Part shown: positions 61,111 to 64,000 of the stretch, in pieces
Layout of the letters: the number at the start of each line of letters is the position of its first letter
Position numbering within the stretch: position 1 is the first letter of the stretch
Assembly: GCA_958295915.1 (NCBI GenBank)
Contig: OY282381.1
Location: forward strand, 4,672,722 to 4,736,721
DNA: 64,000 bases
Direction: 5' to 3'
From: an uncultured Caldilineaceae bacterium
Lineage (GTDB): Bacteria > Chloroflexota > Anaerolineae > Caldilineales > Caldilineaceae
Position numbers and translations under genes: made by a program
The notes under the pieces: generated by a model
Told to the model about the DNA's origin: nothing
What the model saw: the letters and a program-made list of their open reading frames with translations, nothing else
Databases searched by the model: none

Positions 61111-62115
61111 CTATTTTTGTGAAAATGTATGACTCGCTGCAGTTAACCCTCTGCTGTCAACCGCAGGGTTGAGCAGGTTGTGGGGCAGATGGCCCCGCAG
61201 TACCCGAGCGACTTCCTGCACCGTCTTCATCCGTAGATCCTCAAAGGCCTGTTGGGAATACCAGGCCACATGCGCGGTCACCAGGATACGCTCTGAACGA
61301 TACAGGGGATGATCAGGTGGCGGTGGCTCTGCATCGACCACGTCCAGGGCGGCGCCAGCAATCTGTCCCTCCTCCACAGCCGTATACAGAGCCGTAGAGT
61401 CCACTATGCCGCCGCGAGCCGTATTCACCAGAAAGGCGCTGGATTTCATTTTCCCCAGCGCGGTTGCATCGATCAGACCGCGCGTCTCGTCTGTCAACGG
61501 CGTATGGAGGGTGATAAAATCAGACTGAGTCAGGATGGTATCGAGGTCAACCGCTTCGACGCCGTTCTCCTCAGGCTCTATGTAGGGATCAAAGACCAAC
61601 ACGCGCCAGCCAAAGCCGCTGGCTTTGCGCGCCACCGAACGACCAATACGGCCGAAACCCACGATCCCCAAGGTGCGCCCCGCGCTGCGCTGGATCGGGT
61701 AGGGGGGCATCGGCCGCCAGACGCCACGCCGCACGTCGGCGGCGATGGCGTCAACGTAACGGATTGCGTTCAGAAGCAGAGCCATAGCGTGGGTGGCCAC
61801 CTCATCGGCGCCGTAGTCGGGCACATTGGCAACACAGATACCCTGCTCTGTCGCCGCGGCAATGTCGATGTTGTCGACCCCCACCGCCGGTTTGACGATG
61901 ACCAGACAGCGGGGCAAATGCGCCAGAACTCGGGCGCTGATCGGCTCATCGCCTACGACCAGCGCCGATGCCTCCTTGCCGACCGCAATGATCTCGTCCT
62001 CATGCCAGCATGGACGCTTGACCACCACAACATCCAGCGAGGCCAGAACCTCCCGCTCAACCTCTATGTCTGGAAACACGTCGGAGGTGATGACAATCTG
62101 TCGGGGCTTGTTCAT
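61111..62115 (-). CDS. D-2-hydroxyacid dehydrogenase family protein
   Basis: 334 residues, NAD-dependent D-isomer-specific type (phosphoglycerate dehydrogenase/CtBP-like). GFGRIGRSVARKASGFG is the nucleotide motif. Catalytic Arg, Glu and His lie in NTARGGIVD, VDAEPPPPDHP and TAHVAWYS. It reduces 2-oxo acids or oxidises hydroxy acids. GAGGT precedes the ATG. The 242-base gap to the DUF3830 gene may hold a separate promoter. Confidence 0.92.
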   Translation of the reverse strand: MNKPRQIVITSDVFPDIEVEREVLASLDVVVVKRPCWHEDEIIAVGKEASALVVGDEPISARVLAHLPRCLVIVKPAVGVDNIDIAAATEQGICVANVPDYGADEVATHAMALLLNAIRYVDAIAADVRRGVWRPMPPYPIQRSAGRTLGIVGFGRIGRSVARKASGFGWRVLVFDPYIEPEENGVEAVDLDTILTQSDFITLHTPLTDETRGLIDATALGKMKSSAFLVNTARGGIVDSTALYTAVEEGQIAGAALDVVDAEPPPPDHPLYRSERILVTAHVAWYSQQAFEDLRMKTVQEVARVLRGHLPHNLLNPAVDSRGLTAASHTFSQK

Positions 62116-62174
62116 CTGGATACCTCAATTATCGGTTAAGGGCTATCTTTGTATCCTATAATTTCTGACTTTAG

Positions 62175-62705
62175 CTAAAAGCCACAATAACTACAACTGC
62201 TCTTTACCAATGGCGCGCCACAATTTTTGCATGATCTGTTCTTCGCCTCCCGTATAGGTTGATAGTCCCGTAAGGCAGTTTCGTTCAGTTTACCTATCTC
62301 CATATCTGAAAGCATGTCTATTGACTGTGTCCGGTTTGAACTGACTAAACGGCATAATTTTTTGCATTCCTCTTGCCAGAGAACGCCAAAATGCTCCTCG
62401 CCCCATTCGACAAAAGGAGTCGCCTGCTTTACCCGACTTCGTTTGTCCCCATCTATCACTGCTTGCGCCCACTGGCTGCCCTGCATTCTTTCAAAGGTAT
62501 GATACCCCTTCAAATCCCTAAGTATACCCATCGGGTCAGGACCATAACGTTCCTCCCCCCATTCCAAAAGAAGTTGATATTGCTCGTTATAAATCTCTTC
62601 TTGTTTTCTTTTTTTATTCTCCAAGATGCGGCCAATAACAATACAACCAACACTAAGGACAGGAACAGAAAGGACAAAAATACCAACCAGATTCCCTGCA
62701 TCCAT
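62175..62705 (-). CDS. Membrane-anchored zinc-ribbon protein, unknown function
   Basis: 176 residues. An N-terminal membrane helix (LVGIFVLSVPVLSVGCIVIG) is followed by a charged linker (ENKKRKQEEIYNEQYQ), a middle region without known family and a C-terminal zinc ribbon CKNCGAPLVKSSCSYCGF ending the protein. The gene is AT-rich compared with its neighbours. No operon logic is evident, and it may be a recent insertion between metabolic genes. Confidence 0.65.
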   Translation of the reverse strand: MDAGNLVGIFVLSVPVLSVGCIVIGRILENKKRKQEEIYNEQYQLLLEWGEERYGPDPMGILRDLKGYHTFERMQGSQWAQAVIDGDKRSRVKQATPFVEWGEEHFGVLWQEECKKLCRLVSSNRTQSIDMLSDMEIGKLNETALRDYQPIREAKNRSCKNCGAPLVKSSCSYCGF

Positions 62706-62754
62706 TGTCTTGCTTTCTCTTTTCTAAATTTCAAATGAGAGGCGCTAGCGCTTC

Positions 62755-63945
62755 TCAGTGGCTAGTGATATCAGTGGCCAGTACCCCCAGGTAGCCGAGG
62801 ATGGCATGGATGTAGACCTTCGTGGCGCGCACCACTTCGGCCAACTCGACCCGCTCGTGATCCGAGTGGGCAGTGAGGTAGGTGGCGCCATAGTAGAGGG
62901 CAGGCACTTGAGCCAGATGGACAAATTGGGGCGCATTGGCCGCCGCGCGGGTGCCCGCCAGGGGCAATTCCTCTCCTGTCACCTGCCTATGAGCTTGTCG
63001 GATCACGTTCGCCAGGCGTTCGTTTTCGTCGATCTGGTAGCCCTCCACCCCGTCCAGCCACACATCCACCTGCGCGCCGCTCTCTTCAGCCACCCGCTCA
63101 GCCAGCTGCTTGAACTCCTGACGGATTTCCTCCATACGGCATTGAGGCCCAAAACGCCGGGTGCCGGCGATGATGCACGACGCCGGTAGACGGTTGAAGT
63201 AGTCCCCACCTGCAAAACGACCGATAAAGATCGATTCCGTCCCAAGATAGGGCAGGCGCTGTTGGCCCAGCTCCCTGGCTCTGTCTTGGAGGAGCTGCAC
63301 TGCGCGGTAACCGGCCATCACCGGATGGGGCGCGCCGGGCGGCGCAACAGTCTCGTGGATCCCTTCTTCGTCGCCGCTGATCTTGATTTCAAAAAAGGCA
63401 AGACCCATGCCGGCGATCGGCAGGGTATGCCCTCCCAGCTCAGTGACGATCACCGCATCGCCATGCACGCCCTTGCCGATCAGGGAAATCAGCGTCTCGT
63501 TGGTGGCGCTTTCGTGCCGACCATGAGCTGTGAGAAGCAGAGTGCCCTCTAGCTGGATGTCGGCCTCGCGAATGATCCTAGCCGCCTCAGCCATAGCCGC
63601 CAGAGAGGCCTTCATATCCTCGGAGCCGCGCCCGTAGATATAGCCATCCTCGAAACGGGGCCTGGGGCCGGCGAGATCTATCGTATCGGTATGGCCGTCC
63701 AGTTGGAGAGTGGGGGCATGGCCGCCGGCTCCCTCAAGCCTGGCCACGACGCTTGGGCTGTCCGGAAACTCTTCATCCAGCTCCACATCCAACCCAATCC
63801 CCCGTAACGTCTCTGCATAAAACTCGGAGACAGCCCGTTCCTGTCCCGGTGGGCTGGGGATGCGTACCATATCCAGCGTAAGTCGAGTAAGCCGTTCCGG
63901 ATCAACCCGATCCGCCAGGGTTGCGGCGAGGGTGTCTGTATTCAT
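62755..63945 (-). CDS. M20 family metallopeptidase (ArgE/DapE-like)
   Basis: 396 residues. Metal ligands appear in LQLDGHTDTIDL (His, Asp), YGRGSEDMKAS (Asp) and AHSDHERVELAEV (His). The usual Glu-Glu is reduced to HE in GRHESATNE, so the catalytic residue assignment is uncertain. These enzymes deacylate amino acids such as acetylornithine. It is the first complete leftward gene of the right-hand set. Confidence 0.85.
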   Translation of the reverse strand: MNTDTLAATLADRVDPERLTRLTLDMVRIPSPPGQERAVSEFYAETLRGIGLDVELDEEFPDSPSVVARLEGAGGHAPTLQLDGHTDTIDLAGPRPRFEDGYIYGRGSEDMKASLAAMAEAARIIREADIQLEGTLLLTAHGRHESATNETLISLIGKGVHGDAVIVTELGGHTLPIAGMGLAFFEIKISGDEEGIHETVAPPGAPHPVMAGYRAVQLLQDRARELGQQRLPYLGTESIFIGRFAGGDYFNRLPASCIIAGTRRFGPQCRMEEIRQEFKQLAERVAEESGAQVDVWLDGVEGYQIDENERLANVIRQAHRQVTGEELPLAGTRAAANAPQFVHLAQVPALYYGATYLTAHSDHERVELAEVVRATKVYIHAILGYLGVLATDITSH

Positions 63946-64000
63946 CTAGCGCTCCGCTCCGGCATTCTCGCCAGGTTCAACATCGGAAGGACGCTCATGC

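Overview
The window looks like a chromosomal segment of a free-living or host-associated bacterium with GC-rich coding DNA. I infer a member of the Chloroflexota (Caldilinea/Anaerolinea-like). The grounds are many Gfo/Idh/MocA, PhyH, DUF3830 and DUF6807 families, lipoprotein binding proteins with acidic Ser/Glu/Ala linkers after the lipobox, and intergenic DNA filled with short CCACTGA-type and palindromic repeats. No rRNA, tRNA, CRISPR array or phage module was seen. The taxon is an inference, not a reading.

Layout. 0-7.6 kb: a rhamnonate-dehydratase-like enolase, a possible micro-gene with its own promoter and hairpin, a cytochrome P450 behind a consensus promoter and an 18-bp palindromic operator, a ThuA-like protein, a Gfo/Idh dehydrogenase followed by an RtcB RNA ligase, and a converging dienelactone-hydrolase/DUF6295 pair. 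7.6-25.1 kb: a catabolic and transport block read rightward. It has a GntR-type remnant, three tandem NicX-like (2,5-dihydroxypyridine dioxygenase family) genes, a complete Dpp/Opp ABC transporter, a MATE-like protein, an aspartoacylase-like hydrolase, two MFS transporters, an Asp/Glu racemase family protein and an M20 peptidase. 25.2-30.5 kb: a leftward NitT/Tau-type ABC cassette whose binding-protein gene is tandemly duplicated, headed by a PhyH dioxygenase. 30.5-37 kb: a second Dpp-type system lacking ATPases, then an AT-rich ApaLI-like restriction-modification pair that looks acquired.

37-51.8 kb: a sugar or sugar-acid oxidation region read rightward. It has three Gfo/Idh dehydrogenases, an Ldh2-type dehydrogenase, an HpcH-type aldolase, a PhyH oxygenase, a beta-propeller hydrolase-like protein, a GH127-like protein and a PIG-L hydrolase. 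It also holds the most notable gene of the window: an open frame at 45757-47400 interrupted only by one UGA, which falls at the selenocysteine position of a UGSC-type motif and is followed by a hairpin with a GGUC loop at the distance expected of a bacterial SECIS.

51.8-64 kb: a long leftward gene set. It runs M20 peptidase, zinc-ribbon protein, 2-hydroxyacid dehydrogenase, DUF3830, class III aminotransferase, arylmalonate-decarboxylase/maleate-isomerase-like (Amdase) protein, double GNAT, Gfo/Idh, VOC, FAH hydrolase, DUF6807, a second Amdase and a second DUF3830. Taken together the window describes a scavenger of small organic acids, sugar derivatives and possibly N-heterocycles, with dedicated uptake systems beside each catabolic block. 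Repeats repeatedly intrude into gene ends and starts.
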